64,000 nucleotides of DNA from Psychrobacter sp. Choline-02u-9 (lineage in GTDB: Bacteria > Pseudomonadota > Gammaproteobacteria > Pseudomonadales > Moraxellaceae): NCBI RefSeq assembly GCF_002836505.1, contig NZ_PJBF01000041.1:124001-188000 (forward strand), written 5' to 3'. Of this stretch, positions 45,589 through 55,800 are shown in pieces (within the stretch, counting starts at the first letter, position 1; each line of letters starts with the position of its first letter). Under the pieces are notes generated by a model that was given only the letters and a program-made list of their open reading frames with translations, did no database searches and had not been told where the DNA came from. The translations under genes were made by a program, and so were the position numbers.

Positions 45589-45656
45589 TGAATAAGATAT
45601 TAATGGATACCGTTTACATAAGGCGTCATTAATATTAATTAGTAATCGTATCGCAC

Positions 45657-45690
45657 AAAAAAGCTGCTCTTTATAAGAGCAGCTTTTTTT
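45657..45690. terminator. bidirectional terminator between mltD and the MltF-like gene
   Basis: GCTGCTCTT (45663-45671) pairs with AAGAGCAGC (45675-45683) over a 3-base loop. Six A residues precede and seven T residues follow, so it can serve both convergent genes. Confidence 0.92.
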
Positions 45691-45752
45691 ATTTAACAAG
45701 AATAAATAACTGTGAAAGTTTAGCTTGCAAATTGCCTAGTAATATTTACAGA

Positions 45753-46961
45753 CTAGACAGTCTGAGTTTTAATAGTCTCAAGATAGCTTCTGATATTACT
45801 GACATAGTGCATGGCTTGACCATAGCGGCTATTCGACGCTCTATTGTCTGCTAAATAAGCATAGACATTCGCCCAGCTCTTATCATCGATACCTTGAGCT
45901 CGTAGTTCACGTTGGATTCTTTTTACCGCATTGGGACCCATGTTATAACCTGCAAGGGCAAACCAGATACGGTCAGTTTTTGGCACATCAGAGAAGTCCG
46001 CTTTCACTTGCTCTAGATAGCGCGCACCGCCACCAATGCTTTGGTAAGGATCGACACGGTCTGAGACGCCCATCGCTTTTGCAGTGTTATTGGTCAGCAT
46101 CATTAACCCGCGTACACCAGTCGGCGACACAGCATTGGCATCAAGATGCGACTCTTGATAACCCATCGCGACCAATAGTTCCCAATCATGATTATAATTG
46201 CGTGCTTGCTCTTCAAACGAAGACTGATAGTCCGGTAATTTTTCCGTTAAGGTTCTCTGGAAATGATCCTGACTATAGGCATCCTTGAGCAAGTTTTGAT
46301 TGTAGAACGCGGCAAGTTTTTGTGTGTTTTGTAGCTTGATGCTATCGCACAAGAAGTAACTGGCCTTTCTAGATAATGGGTCATTGGATGAGCTAAACGT
46401 CCAACTTACCTTAGGATGTAGACCATTCTTAGTCAGACTAGAGTCATAACCACAGCTGACATTGATAGACGATAGGTTCAACTGGCTTTTTAGCTTGGTG
46501 CTAGCCGTAGTCAATGCCATGTCAGCGTTGCCAGTTCTTAGTGCTTTTAGTGCCGCTTCTTCACTGGCGTAGGCTTTTAGATTGATATCGACACCGAGCT
46601 CGTCGGCATAAGTGCGCACCAAATCAAACCCAAAACCATGTTGGAAGCCATCGGTAGCAAAGTAAGTGCTATCGCCTGGTACCGCAGCAATGGTCAAGGT
46701 GTTTTCCAGCATGACATTGTCATAGGCTGGTACCGATGTATTCATGGTCGTTAAACTCTCAGCGGGCAACGAGAGTAGAGCGATGCTAGAGATTTGTGCC
46801 AGCTTCTTGGTTCTGGCAAAACGATTAGACGCAATAGGGGTAACGGATGAAACGATGTTACTTTTGGTGTTTAGTAGGCGTTTAGATGGACGCAGTAAAT
46901 AAGAAATACGGCGTTTGGCCCCTTGCGCAGATACTTTTACACGATAAGTAATACGCTGCAT
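45753..46961 (-). CDS. MltF-like lytic transglycosylase with solute-binding domain
   Basis: A 402-residue protein. A basic N-terminal stretch (about 50 residues) and a weak hydrophobic segment (ISSIALLSLPAESL) suggest export. A solute-binding (SBP_bac_3-like) domain follows, from NTLTIAAVPGDSTYFATDGFQHGFGFDLVRTYADELG to about residue 220. An SLT domain follows, with the catalytic Glu in AMGYQESHLDANAVSPTGVRGLMML and LAGYNMGPNAVKRI. This order matches MltF, a membrane-bound murein transglycosylase. It is convergent with mltD, giving two peptidoglycan lyases side by side. Confidence 0.88.
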   Translation of the reverse strand: MQRITYRVKVSAQGAKRRISYLLRPSKRLLNTKSNIVSSVTPIASNRFARTKKLAQISSIALLSLPAESLTTMNTSVPAYDNVMLENTLTIAAVPGDSTYFATDGFQHGFGFDLVRTYADELGVDINLKAYASEEAALKALRTGNADMALTTASTKLKSQLNLSSINVSCGYDSSLTKNGLHPKVSWTFSSSNDPLSRKASYFLCDSIKLQNTQKLAAFYNQNLLKDAYSQDHFQRTLTEKLPDYQSSFEEQARNYNHDWELLVAMGYQESHLDANAVSPTGVRGLMMLTNNTAKAMGVSDRVDPYQSIGGGARYLEQVKADFSDVPKTDRIWFALAGYNMGPNAVKRIQRELRAQGIDDKSWANVYAYLADNRASNSRYGQAMHYVSNIRSYLETIKTQTV

Positions 46962-47053
46962 GGATGTCTCCTGATTTTAGCCATCCTTCTTACCGCAAAA
47001 ACACGTATAAATATATGTGCATAATATTGACATATATCGATATCGTATCTTAA

Positions 47054-47091
47054 ATAGAGTGGCATTTTTAATAGAACAAATGCCACTCTAT
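47054..47091. repeat. perfect 14-bp inverted repeat
   Basis: ATAGAGTGGCATTT (47054-47067) pairs with its exact inverse complement at 47078-47091 over a 10-base loop. It lies about 90 bases upstream of the MltF-like start. There is no T-run, so it is not a typical terminator. Confidence 0.6.
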
Positions 47092-47910
47092 CTTGTTTGA
47101 CTATAGCGCCACTAGCGTACTCTCTCTAAGAGTTAGTGGGATAGTTTGTCGTCAGCCAGCTATCGATATGTCATAAAAGCGTTCTAAACAGTGTTCATAA
47201 GTACTGGTTTAAAATACTGAACGCACAACGACGCGAAGGATATAAATCAGATGATTCCTTCATCGATAACTAAATATGGCTAGTGGCCAAACAACTATAT
47301 ATCAAACATAGGTAAGGTCATGATTAAGTTATTGAGACAAAGACATAGCTTGAAACATTGATGTAAGGTTTTGCCAATGAGGCAAATACATTCAACTGTT
47401 TTAACTATGCTAACTTTGATGGCTGGCTATACTTTGAATCACTAATATTAAGTTACTAGTAATAGGATAGCTGGCTACTAAAGTTGTTTGTCCAGCAATG
47501 AGGGTAAGTAAAATAACCAGAATTGATAGTTTATAGCTGTCTATCAAACTGACTATGTCATACCGTCATCGCGACACCAAAAATAAAAAAATACCATGCT
47601 GCTAACATACATAGTGCAAACATAGTATTTCGATGGGTAGCGGTTTAAAATCTTATCGCTGATATAGCATGATAAAGTTTTAAACAACTACCAACATTAT
47701 TTTAGTGCCATAACCGGAAGCTGTAATAATGGGAAGTTTCATGACAAAACGTTCTTTCTTACGGGTAGTAATATGCGGTTACTAATTGCATTATTCAAGT
47801 GGAGTTAAGAAAAAAGCGATAAAACTTAACAATTGAGATATAAACGGTTAATTTTCCAGATATTTGGTACATAATAATCAAAAATAGAATAACAAAGTTT
47901 AAATAGTAGT

Positions 47911-47963
47911 CAAACTAGACTTTATGCTTATGGTGTGACTATAGCATTAGCAAGTCTAGTTTG
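47911..47963. repeat. long hairpin with 12-bp perfect arms, near the Nif3-like gene
   Basis: CAAACTAGACTT (47911-47922) pairs with AAGTCTAGTTTG (47952-47963), and inner ATGCT/AGCAT bases also pair. GCTTTT follows on the plus strand. It lies about 80 bases beyond the stop of the Nif3-like gene on the minus strand and may act as its transcription barrier or belong to a small RNA. Confidence 0.5.
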
Positions 47964-48041
47964 GCTTTTAAATTATCATTTCCTTTATAAGTTTTTCTCT
48001 ATCAATGACAACCGTTTAAAATGGCTTTTTAAGTGGCTAGT

Positions 48042-48866
48042 TTATGCTGGGTTTTTGATATCGATAAAGGTAACTGGCAGACCAAATTTTTGAGCGACTA
48101 TCTCTCCTAATGCTTGAATACCGCCACATTCTGTCGCATGATGACCACAAGCAAAATAGTCAATCCCAAGCTCACGCGCGCTATGTGTGGTACGCTCAGA
48201 TATCTCACCAGAGATAAATGCATCACAGCCCATGCTAGCCGCTTGCTCAATCATATCCTGCGCACCGCCCGTACATATACCCACACGTTCGATCAGCCTA
48301 CCATTTTTCTGAGTAGGAGAGTCTGCATGATACTCAGCTGAAATATGTAATGGCGCGCGGCCTAAAGCTTGAGTAATGGTGGCAATGAGATCGTCAGTAC
48401 TTTGCGGTGTGCAAGTAGCGATATTGCCCACAGGATGGGACTCGGTAGGATAGAGCGCACCAGTAATCGTCATGCCGAGTACGTCAGCAAGTTTTGCGTT
48501 GTTGCCAGAGATTGGGTGTGAGTCAAGCGGTAGATGATAGCCAATCATAGAGATACCGTGTTGCATCAGCTTGCGCACGCGTCGACCTTTCATCCCAGTA
48601 AGCGGTGCAGGTTCGCCTTTCCAGAAGTATCCATGATGCACCATAATTGCATCGGCATTGTCAGCGATCGCAGCATCAATTAGGGCTTCACAAGCCGTGA
48701 CACCAGTGACGATACGCTGAATTGGTCGTCCGCCATCTACTTGTAGACCGTTTGGTGCGTAGTCTTTAAACGCACTAGTAGATAAGTAGTCGTCACAGAA
48801 CTGTGTCAATGCCTGAGCGCTAATGCTTTGAGTATTGGATTCAGCTGTCGTATGATTTGCAGTCAT
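48042..48866 (-). CDS. Nif3-like dinuclear metal-centre protein (YbgI type)
   Basis: A 274-residue protein with the metal-binding motifs of the Nif3/YbgI family: AIMVHHGYFWKG near residue 75, the MIGYHLPLDSHP segment near 110, and GHHATECGGIQALGE near the C-terminus. Members form hexameric rings with two metal ions per subunit. A GTP cyclohydrolase-like activity was once proposed, but the role is unsettled. It is divergent from the DegS-like gene. Confidence 0.88.
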   Translation of the reverse strand: MTANHTTAESNTQSISAQALTQFCDDYLSTSAFKDYAPNGLQVDGGRPIQRIVTGVTACEALIDAAIADNADAIMVHHGYFWKGEPAPLTGMKGRRVRKLMQHGISMIGYHLPLDSHPISGNNAKLADVLGMTITGALYPTESHPVGNIATCTPQSTDDLIATITQALGRAPLHISAEYHADSPTQKNGRLIERVGICTGGAQDMIEQAASMGCDAFISGEISERTTHSARELGIDYFACGHHATECGGIQALGEIVAQKFGLPVTFIDIKNPA

Positions 48867-49246
48867 TATGTTTTCCTGTCATCAATAAAATGTATGTCGT
48901 AAGGTGCTGTAGATTAACTAAGCAAAAATTATGTATTATCTGTCATGTTTGAGAGTGTTTGGTTTTGGACTTCTCGCTTTATGTTCAATTCTCGAAATGT
49001 TGAAGTGTCGAGCATCGTAAAAGCTATTTTAACATGCCGTTGTAAGCAAGCAGACAAGCTGGATAACTGAAATGGTACACGATACGTTACTATTTACTGG
49101 TATTGCGGTTATAATTTATATACGTGAGTCTGCCTAGCTGTATAGCATTTGACCATCTGATGAATGGGTCAACACTAGCTAAGCGGTCGCCATTATCTCA
49201 CATCGTTTTTCACTGTCTGTTTGCAATAAATTTATAGAGGTTTTAT
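48867..49246. other. divergent promoter region, Nif3-like gene and DegS-like gene
   Basis: About 380 AT-rich bases with no clear repeat or RNA structure. Purine-rich AGAGG at 49237-49241 precedes the ATG at 49247. No confident promoter can be named. Confidence 0.3.
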
Positions 49247-50572
49247 ATGTCGTCATCCCGGAACACCAATAACAAGGCGTCTTTATTAAAATGGTTACCT
49301 TGGGTCTTATTGCTGCTAGTGTTGGCAGCGTTTATCTGGTTGTTCACGAGTATGAAGTCGACGTCAGAGGCCACATGGGAGCCGCCGAGAACCCCGCCTG
49401 CGGAGCAGCAAGCAGCAGAGCCAGTGTCGGACACGCCAGCGCCTATCTCTTCTTATCATAATGCAGTGGCGCGTGCGTCGCAGTCTGTAGTCAATATCTA
49501 TACGACGCAAACGATGACCGAGCATCCTTATATGGATGATCCCGTACTGCGCCGGTTTTTTGAGTATCATGGTGGCCCATCACAAGAGCAGGGCAATACC
49601 AATTTAGGCTCTGGTGTGATCGTATCAGAAGATGGCTATATCGTGACCAATGCCCACGTAATCGAAAAGGCCGATGAGATCACAGTCGCGTTCAATGATG
49701 GTCGTAAGAGCCGTGCCAGAATCATCGGTACAGATCCTGATAGTGACCTAGCTGTGATTAAAGTCGATATGACTGGATTGACGCCACTTGGCTTCCGTGA
49801 AGATCCGATTCGTGTGGGTGATTTGGCTCTAGCGATTGGTAACCCATTTGGTGTGGGTCAGACAGTGACGCAGGGGATTATTTCAGCGACTGGACGTACT
49901 GGACTGGGTGTCAATAAATTCGAAGACTTTATCCAGACTGATGCCGCTATCAATCCGGGTAACTCAGGCGGTGCGTTGGTCGATGCTCGTGGTGAGTTGG
50001 TCGGTATCAATACCGTTATATTCTCGCGCTCTGGTGGTTCGATGGGTATTGGCTTTGCCATTCCGACGGCACTGGTTGAGCAAGTGATGAATGCTTTGAT
50101 TAAAGACGGCCGTGTAAGTCGTGGCTGGCTAGGTATCGAGATCCAGTCACAGCTACGTGATCCAACGCAATTAGAGACGTCAACAGGTGTAGAAGTACTA
50201 AACGTCATTGATAACAGTCCAGCGGCGAAAAGTGGTCTACGTGTCGGTGATATCGTCCTAACCATCGATGATGTCGAGATGACAGATGCCAATACGTTGA
50301 TTCAGTATGTTGCCCGTAAGCCACCAAACACTGAGCTAGATGCGCAAATATTGCGTCAAGGTAAAAACGCCCAAGTAAAAATCACCCTAGAAGAGCGTCC
50401 AGCACAAGAACCACTTGAGCGTCCTGTCGTACTGCAAAATGAGAGTATGGGCGGCATGGGAGAGCCAAGCATCCAAGGTGATGAAGAAACGCCGATGATG
50501 TCAAAGGCAGAGCGTGATCGTATGCGCGAAGAGCTGATGAAACTGTTTGAGCAAGATACCGCAACGCAGTAA
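49247..50572 (+). CDS. degS: DegS-like periplasmic serine protease
   Basis: A 441-residue HtrA-family protease. It has one N-terminal membrane anchor (about residues 15-34), a proline-rich linker, a trypsin-like domain with the triad His137 (NAHV), Asp167 (SDLAV) and Ser240 (PGNSGGAL), and a single PDZ domain at about 285-385. One PDZ plus an anchor rather than a cleaved signal is the DegS layout, which senses misfolded porins and starts the sigma-E cascade. A hydrophilic C-terminal tail of about 60 residues is longer than in E. coli DegS (355), so its role may differ. A bidirectional terminator follows. Confidence 0.85.
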   Translation: MSSSRNTNNKASLLKWLPWVLLLLVLAAFIWLFTSMKSTSEATWEPPRTPPAEQQAAEPVSDTPAPISSYHNAVARASQSVVNIYTTQTMTEHPYMDDPVLRRFFEYHGGPSQEQGNTNLGSGVIVSEDGYIVTNAHVIEKADEITVAFNDGRKSRARIIGTDPDSDLAVIKVDMTGLTPLGFREDPIRVGDLALAIGNPFGVGQTVTQGIISATGRTGLGVNKFEDFIQTDAAINPGNSGGALVDARGELVGINTVIFSRSGGSMGIGFAIPTALVEQVMNALIKDGRVSRGWLGIEIQSQLRDPTQLETSTGVEVLNVIDNSPAAKSGLRVGDIVLTIDDVEMTDANTLIQYVARKPPNTELDAQILRQGKNAQVKITLEERPAQEPLERPVVLQNESMGGMGEPSIQGDEETPMMSKAERDRMREELMKLFEQDTATQ

Positions 50573-50650
50573 GTCGTAGGTTCTTCTTACCACTATGTGC
50601 TGGCTCATAACGTGTTTATGGGACAGCACACTGATGTAGCTAATAGCATA

Positions 50651-50687
50651 AAAAAGCGCGTTCCTTATCTAAAGGAGCGCGCTTTTT
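50651..50687. terminator. bidirectional terminator between degS and the ferredoxin gene
   Basis: GCGCGTTCC (50656-50664) pairs with GGAGCGCGC (50674-50682) with one wobble. Five A residues precede and five T residues follow, giving terminators in both directions. Confidence 0.9.
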
Positions 50688-50742
50688 GTTGGAGCTGATT
50701 TTTCTAAATTTTAAAGGCTAGCTTTATCTATACCTAACCCTG

Positions 50743-51012
50743 CTATAACTTCTCAATAGGGTCATGATTGATATAGATGACACCTTGCACACGGCAACAG
50801 CAGGGCAGGATCTCATCTTCTTCAATCATCGCCAGTGGGTCAAATGGATAATCGACCGTATGCGAGCTAGCAATACGTTTGACTCGGCAACTACCACAGT
50901 AGCCCTCGCGGCATTGATAGTTTACCTCGTGTCCGGTGCGTAGCAGTCCATCTAGCAGACTCTCGTCATCATGTAGATAGAACTGCTTTTTACTGGTCAT
51001 TACCCAAGTCAT
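50743..51012 (-). CDS. yfaE: 2Fe-2S ferredoxin, YfaE-like, for ribonucleotide reductase
   Basis: An 89-residue plant-type ferredoxin with the cluster motif Cys34-x4-Cys39-x2-Cys42 and a fourth ligand within the CCC at 71-73. Its position right after nrdB matches YfaE, which supplies electrons to maintain the diferric-tyrosyl cofactor of NrdB. A second possible ATG lies at 51000. The gap to nrdB (51013-51168) carries the degenerate tandem repeats described separately. Confidence 0.88.
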   Translation of the reverse strand: MTWVMTSKKQFYLHDDESLLDGLLRTGHEVNYQCREGYCGSCRVKRIASSHTVDYPFDPLAMIEEDEILPCCCRVQGVIYINHDPIEKL

Positions 51013-51089
51013 CGTTAATCCTATTGGGATATGTCTGTGCTACTGCTATCCCTACTATTAACCCATAAGACGATTACAGCGATAGAAAT

Positions 51090-51183
51090 TTTATAACTTC
51101 AAATTTCTACCGCTCAAACCTTTATAGCTCAAAGCTCTTATAATGTAGATTCTTATAACGCAAAGCTCTTACAATTCAAAGTC
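51090..51183. repeat. degenerate ~16-bp tandem repeats overlapping the nrdB stop
   Basis: Read on the minus strand, a unit like AGCTTTGAGCTATAAG recurs about six times with substitutions and small length changes. The first copy covers the last codons and stop of nrdB (stop at 51169-51171). The others fill the spacer toward yfaE. They look like decayed duplications of the gene's own 3' end. Confidence 0.55.
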
Positions 51184-52302
51184 ATCAAAATCACTGTCTG
51201 ATAAGTCAGAGTCAATCTGACCAACCAAGTACGAGCTAATCTCAGTCTCTTGCGGTGCTACTTGCACATTGTCAGACGACAACCACGTGTTGATCCACGG
51301 GATTGGGTTTGATTTTGAATTCGGGAACGCCGCTGGCAAGCCGACCGTTTCCATACGCAAGTTGGTGATGTATTCGATATATTGGCAAAGGATGTCTTTG
51401 TTTAGACCAATCATCGAGCCATCTTTGAATAGATAGCCTGCCCATTCTTTTTCTTGCTCAGCAGCCTTGCGGAAAATCTCAATGCTTTCCTCATAGCATT
51501 CTGCGGCAATCTCGACCATCTCAGGATCGTCACGACCGTTGCGCATGAGATTTAGCATATGCTGCGTACCCGTCAAATGCAGCGCTTCGTCACGAGCGAT
51601 GAGCTTGATGATTTTGGCATTACCTTCCATCAATTTACGCTCAGCAAAGGCAAATGAGCAAGCAAACGATACATAGAAACGAATGGCTTCTAGGACATTG
51701 ACCGCCATGATGCATAGGTACATTTGCTTTTTGAGTGATCTTAAATCAACCGTCACTTGCTCGCCATTGATGTTGTGCGTACCTGGCCCATACAGGCTAT
51801 ATAGCTGCGAGTTGCGGTACAGCTCATCATAATACTGAGCGATATCAGAGGCACGGCCTAAGATGTGCTCGTTTTGCATAATGTCATCAAAGATAATATT
51901 TGGATCATTGACGATATTACGAATGATATGCGTATAGCTGCGTGAGTGAATGGTCTCAGAGAACGACCATGTCTCAATCCACGTCTCAAGCTCAGGGATA
52001 GATACTAGCGGCAGTAGCACCACGTTTGGACTACGACCTTGGATAGAGTCGAGTAGGGTCTGGTACTTGAGGTTACTCAAAAATATGTGCTGCTCATGCG
52101 ACGATAGATTGCTAAAGTCGATACGGTCGCGTGATACATCGACTTCTTCTGGACGCCAAAAGAACGATAGCTGCTTTTCAATCAATTGCTCAAAGATAGG
52201 GTGCTTTTGTTGGTCATAGCGCGCCACGTTGACGGGCTGACCAAAGAACATCGGCTCTTTTAGCGCATTGTTTGGCGTTTGAGAAAAAATCGAGTAAGTC
52301 AT
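51169..52302 (-). CDS. nrdB: ribonucleoside-diphosphate reductase class Ia, beta subunit
   Basis: A 377-residue R2 protein, matching E. coli NrdB (376). It carries the diiron ligand segments, including [15 protein letters not shown] and the [15 protein letters not shown] helix. The acidic C-terminus ends in DSDFDDFEL, the tail that docks on NrdA. It generates the tyrosyl radical used to reduce ribonucleotides. It is separated from nrdA by a small Lys/Ala-rich gene and the KAP NTPase gene, all on the same strand. Confidence 0.95.
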   Translation of the reverse strand: MTYSIFSQTPNNALKEPMFFGQPVNVARYDQQKHPIFEQLIEKQLSFFWRPEEVDVSRDRIDFSNLSSHEQHIFLSNLKYQTLLDSIQGRSPNVVLLPLVSIPELETWIETWSFSETIHSRSYTHIIRNIVNDPNIIFDDIMQNEHILGRASDIAQYYDELYRNSQLYSLYGPGTHNINGEQVTVDLRSLKKQMYLCIMAVNVLEAIRFYVSFACSFAFAERKLMEGNAKIIKLIARDEALHLTGTQHMLNLMRNGRDDPEMVEIAAECYEESIEIFRKAAEQEKEWAGYLFKDGSMIGLNKDILCQYIEYITNLRMETVGLPAAFPNSKSNPIPWINTWLSSDNVQVAPQETEISSYLVGQIDSDLSDSDFDDFEL

Positions 52303-52399
52303 GGGACTGCCTTTATAATTGATACGGTTATTAATTTGTAGGGATTTGACTGGTTTTGATTTGAGGTTATGACACGTTTTTGGATTATAGCGTTTTAGC

Positions 52400-52771
52400 T
52401 TAGAGGTTCTCTAGCGATATCTGCGACGACTCTTGTCCATCGTTCATATAGGCTTTGAAAATCTCGCTCAGTTCACTATCATCGAGCGCTTCTAATTCAT
52501 CAAGTGCGCTTTTGCGTAGGGTGCTCACATCAGACTCTTCCGCTGCTGTTTTTACGTCTTTTTTAGCCGCTCTCGATACTGGCTTTTTGGCTGCTTTTAC
52601 CACGCTTTTTTTGGCGACGGCTGCCTTTGGTGCTTCATTTATACCTAACTGCTGACGCACCTCTGCAATATCAACCTCGACTTGTACGATATGCGAGCCA
52701 CCATCGTTTAGGTCTGAAAATACGTTTGGGATAAACAAACCACCGTCTTTGATGATTGCGGTATATTGCAC
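52400..52771 (-). CDS. small Lys/Ala-rich protein between the KAP gene and nrdB
   Basis: A 123-residue protein I cannot assign. Residues 1-35 look like a short beta-rich domain ([16 protein letters not shown], then HIVQVEVDI). Residues 48-75 are a Lys/Ala-rich stretch of repeated AAKK units resembling histone H1-like tails. The C-terminal 40 residues are acidic and helical ([17 protein letters not shown]). The start is a GTG at 52771 only three bases after a perfect GGAGGT, an unusually short spacing. It lies 97 bases before nrdB and may be co-transcribed with it. Confidence 0.7.
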   Translation of the reverse strand: MQYTAIIKDGGLFIPNVFSDLNDGGSHIVQVEVDIAEVRQQLGINEAPKAAVAKKSVVKAAKKPVSRAAKKDVKTAAEESDVSTLRKSALDELEALDDSELSEIFKAYMNDGQESSQISLENL

Positions 52772-52819
52772 ATGACCTCCGTCGTTTTATTCTGTCTATA
52801 TGTTGCTTTTATAGTGGTT

Positions 52820-55800
52820 TTAAGTTTTATTCATTCTATTTTTGACTTCAACTTGAGATTTATTATCTTTAAATTCGGGTATTTGTATACTTAATCCTAA
52901 TTTCTTGTTTAATTTTTCATAAATTTGAAATTCATTACGGTCACTTGACGATAGTTTATGCTCAACCTGCGCAACAAGGGTTTCTTGATGGCTTTCTCTA
53001 AAACCAATAGGAATGTCTAAAAGCCATTTTATCTTCTGCATATGATTACTTTCTATCCAGCTACTGATCCTGCTTTCTAAGTCTCTTTGATCTAGATGTT
53101 TGATATAGGGTGCAATAGATGGGGCTATCAACATGAAATCCATCTCATCTAGAGGATCAGTTTCATTATGTTGAAAATAGCTTTTTGTTACTTCCTCAAG
53201 ACGTAAATCTATATCTAGAACCTTATTTTTCAAACTCCAAAATTTTCTTAAAATATCATGATTTGGTAAATCTAAAGTATTGGAAGTGATTAGTTGAAAG
53301 TAGCTTGCCCATGCCATACTAAATGTAGGAGTACTATCTGGTATGCACGATAATAGTTCATTATCGCTTTCAAAAGCTTCTAACCATTGCTTTTTATTTA
53401 AGTTTTTTAGAACTGATTTAGCAAAATCCCTAGCCTCCTTATTACCATGTTTAGTTAGCAGATTAATAGCTTTATGATATGCGTTAGGTTTCTCCCTAAT
53501 ATCTTCATGTATACTCTCTAACGCTCCATTCTCGCATAGCTTAACGATCACTTCTTCTAAAATTGAGTCAGAGCTCCATTCAATTTCATCAAAATGTGCT
53601 GCACCACACGAAAATAAATCTGTGTCATCACTATTTTCTAAAATATGTACGGCAAATTTATTTTTCTCATTTCTAGCTAAGTCCCAGATATTATGTAAGC
53701 TATTAGCTTCCCTGAATAAATTTAAAACCCAATCAAGTTTATCTTCTTCAAGCTCATGTGATAAATATTCCTTAATGAAATCAGGTACTTGGGCGTTATC
53801 TCTATATTTTTCATCTATAATAGCTACTAAAAAAGGTAGTGTTGGATTTTTTTCTATACTTGAATACCTAGATCTTTGCCAAAATCCAGATGATTTTATA
53901 CATTCTTCAAGTTTTTCCCTATCAGTTTCTTTTAACATAGGTGTAATATTTATAATGAAATTATAGAATGGTTCTATATCATGTTCTCTGGAAGGTAAAT
54001 TAAGCCAGCTTATAACTGAATTTACTAATGTTTTCCAGTTAGATATATCGCTATCTATTTCCAGAGACTTAATTAGTACTTTGAAATTTTCTGTTTTTAA
54101 TTGATTAGAATTAAAACCACAGTTAGCAACAATTTGTTCGTAAATATTAGTCTGAGGTAAGACTGTCTTAATTATACTATCTTCACTTGAGCATTCTGTT
54201 ATCCATGTTTTCCAGTTTTCGTAGGTAAAAGTGTAACGAGATTTTCTTATAGAACTGTCATGCGCAAATAGTATAGCCTCAATCTCTGATAGACCTGATA
54301 ATTCTGAACGACTAAATTTCTCAGTACCAACTGATTTTACTAACTTGACCACTCTAGTTTTAAACTTCGAATTTAAATGTTCAATAAAATCTTTTCTATT
54401 CCTAGTAATCTTAATTAATTTCTGTACAGTCTCCGTATAACTGTATTTTTCAAAATTTAAATCTTTGAAGAAATCTATAAAAGTAGTTTCTATCTTGTTT
54501 ACATATTCATATATATTTTCTACTTCATCTACAAAAGCATCATGTAAGCTAGCAATAGAGTTTATGACGTGACCATCATTACTACCATCTTTTATTATCC
54601 ATTCGTTTTCACTAGCTCTAAATGCAAGCCAAAAAGCATCTTGATGATTTTCTCTAAGTTCTTTAAGCTTCTTCCCCTCACCTTTGAAAATAGATGATTT
54701 TATTTCTGGAGAGAGAAGTAGTTGTGTGCCTTTATCTGCGCTAACACCGAATAAAAGACCAGCAAGCTCGGGTTTGATCTGTGATTCTTTGAGGCTAGTT
54801 GGGAATGACTCAGGAATACCTTCTTTCAACAAAGCAGTTCTAAATTCATTCTCAGTCATTGATTGTCGAGCAAGACTATAGATACATAACGATTCGGCAC
54901 TAAATTCATTTTTCCAATGTAAAGCTAGAATTCCAACTCTATTAATTGTGCTATGTATATATCTAGGCGATGGTGACTTATCTAGCTTGCTCATACATCT
55001 GATATAACTCTCTATATACGCATTTTTAAATTCTTCATGCCAACCATAAAGTGACTTATCAACGCATTTTTTAAAATAATCAATCCAAGCAGACATGACA
55101 GGAGGTGGCACCTCAACTGTAATTTGAAAACATTTCTCCATAAATGAAGTTGCCACTATATTTCTTGACGCTGCTTCAGTTTTCCCGTTATCAGTTTTTG
55201 AATCGTTATCTTGAACTTGAAAATTGTCACTTTGCCAGATTTTCTGTATAGCTTCCCTATCAAAAGGAATTAGGAACCAAAGTTTATCTTTCCATTCGAG
55301 AGGTTTTGAGTTAAGTGAAGAGCTTCTATGTTGAAAAAATGTCTGTAATGTTGACCAAATTGTTTGAGCATAGTCAGGATCAACTCGGTCGAGGTTATCA
55401 ATAACAATAATAGCTTGTTCATAAGTAGTTGTAGATTCTGATGAGAACAAATGTGACATAATCTCATCAAAGAATTTCTCAAACTCGATAGAGGTTCTTT
55501 CTCCATCTTCAGTAATGTCCTGAGTATAGTTTTCAGTCGACTCTGATTCAAAAAAGTCCCATTTAGTCTTATCATCAGAATCTTTATCACCCCAGAACTT
55601 CCACCAAATAATCATTAATAAAGGACCGAAGGCAAAGAGCAGGCCAAAAATTAATCTAAAGCTAGGAGAGGTAGCTGCTTCATGAGTAGGCCATACTAAA
55701 CTATCATACGGAGTTTGGTTTAGTAAGGCCGCTCCTGCAGGTACAAGAATAGCAACAGTTGATAGATATTTCCCAAGCTTTGAAGCAGACTTTTCAGACT

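Larger units (their letters stand above)
46962..48041. other. 1.08-kb gene-free stretch with several inverted repeats
   Basis: The longest gap in the window. I see no reading frame of useful length. It contains at least four stem-loops: a perfect 14-bp stem (47054-47067 with 47078-47091), TTTGCC/GGCAAA at 47370-47386, an imperfect 15-bp pair at about 47651-47690, and a 12-bp perfect pair at 47911-47922 with 47952-47963. It may contain small RNAs or the remains of a lost gene. No function can be assigned. Confidence 0.5.

Noticed and set aside
46962-48041. Decayed protein gene in the long gap
   Set aside because: I could not find in-frame motif fragments from any family on either strand, so it is listed only as a gap with stem-loops.
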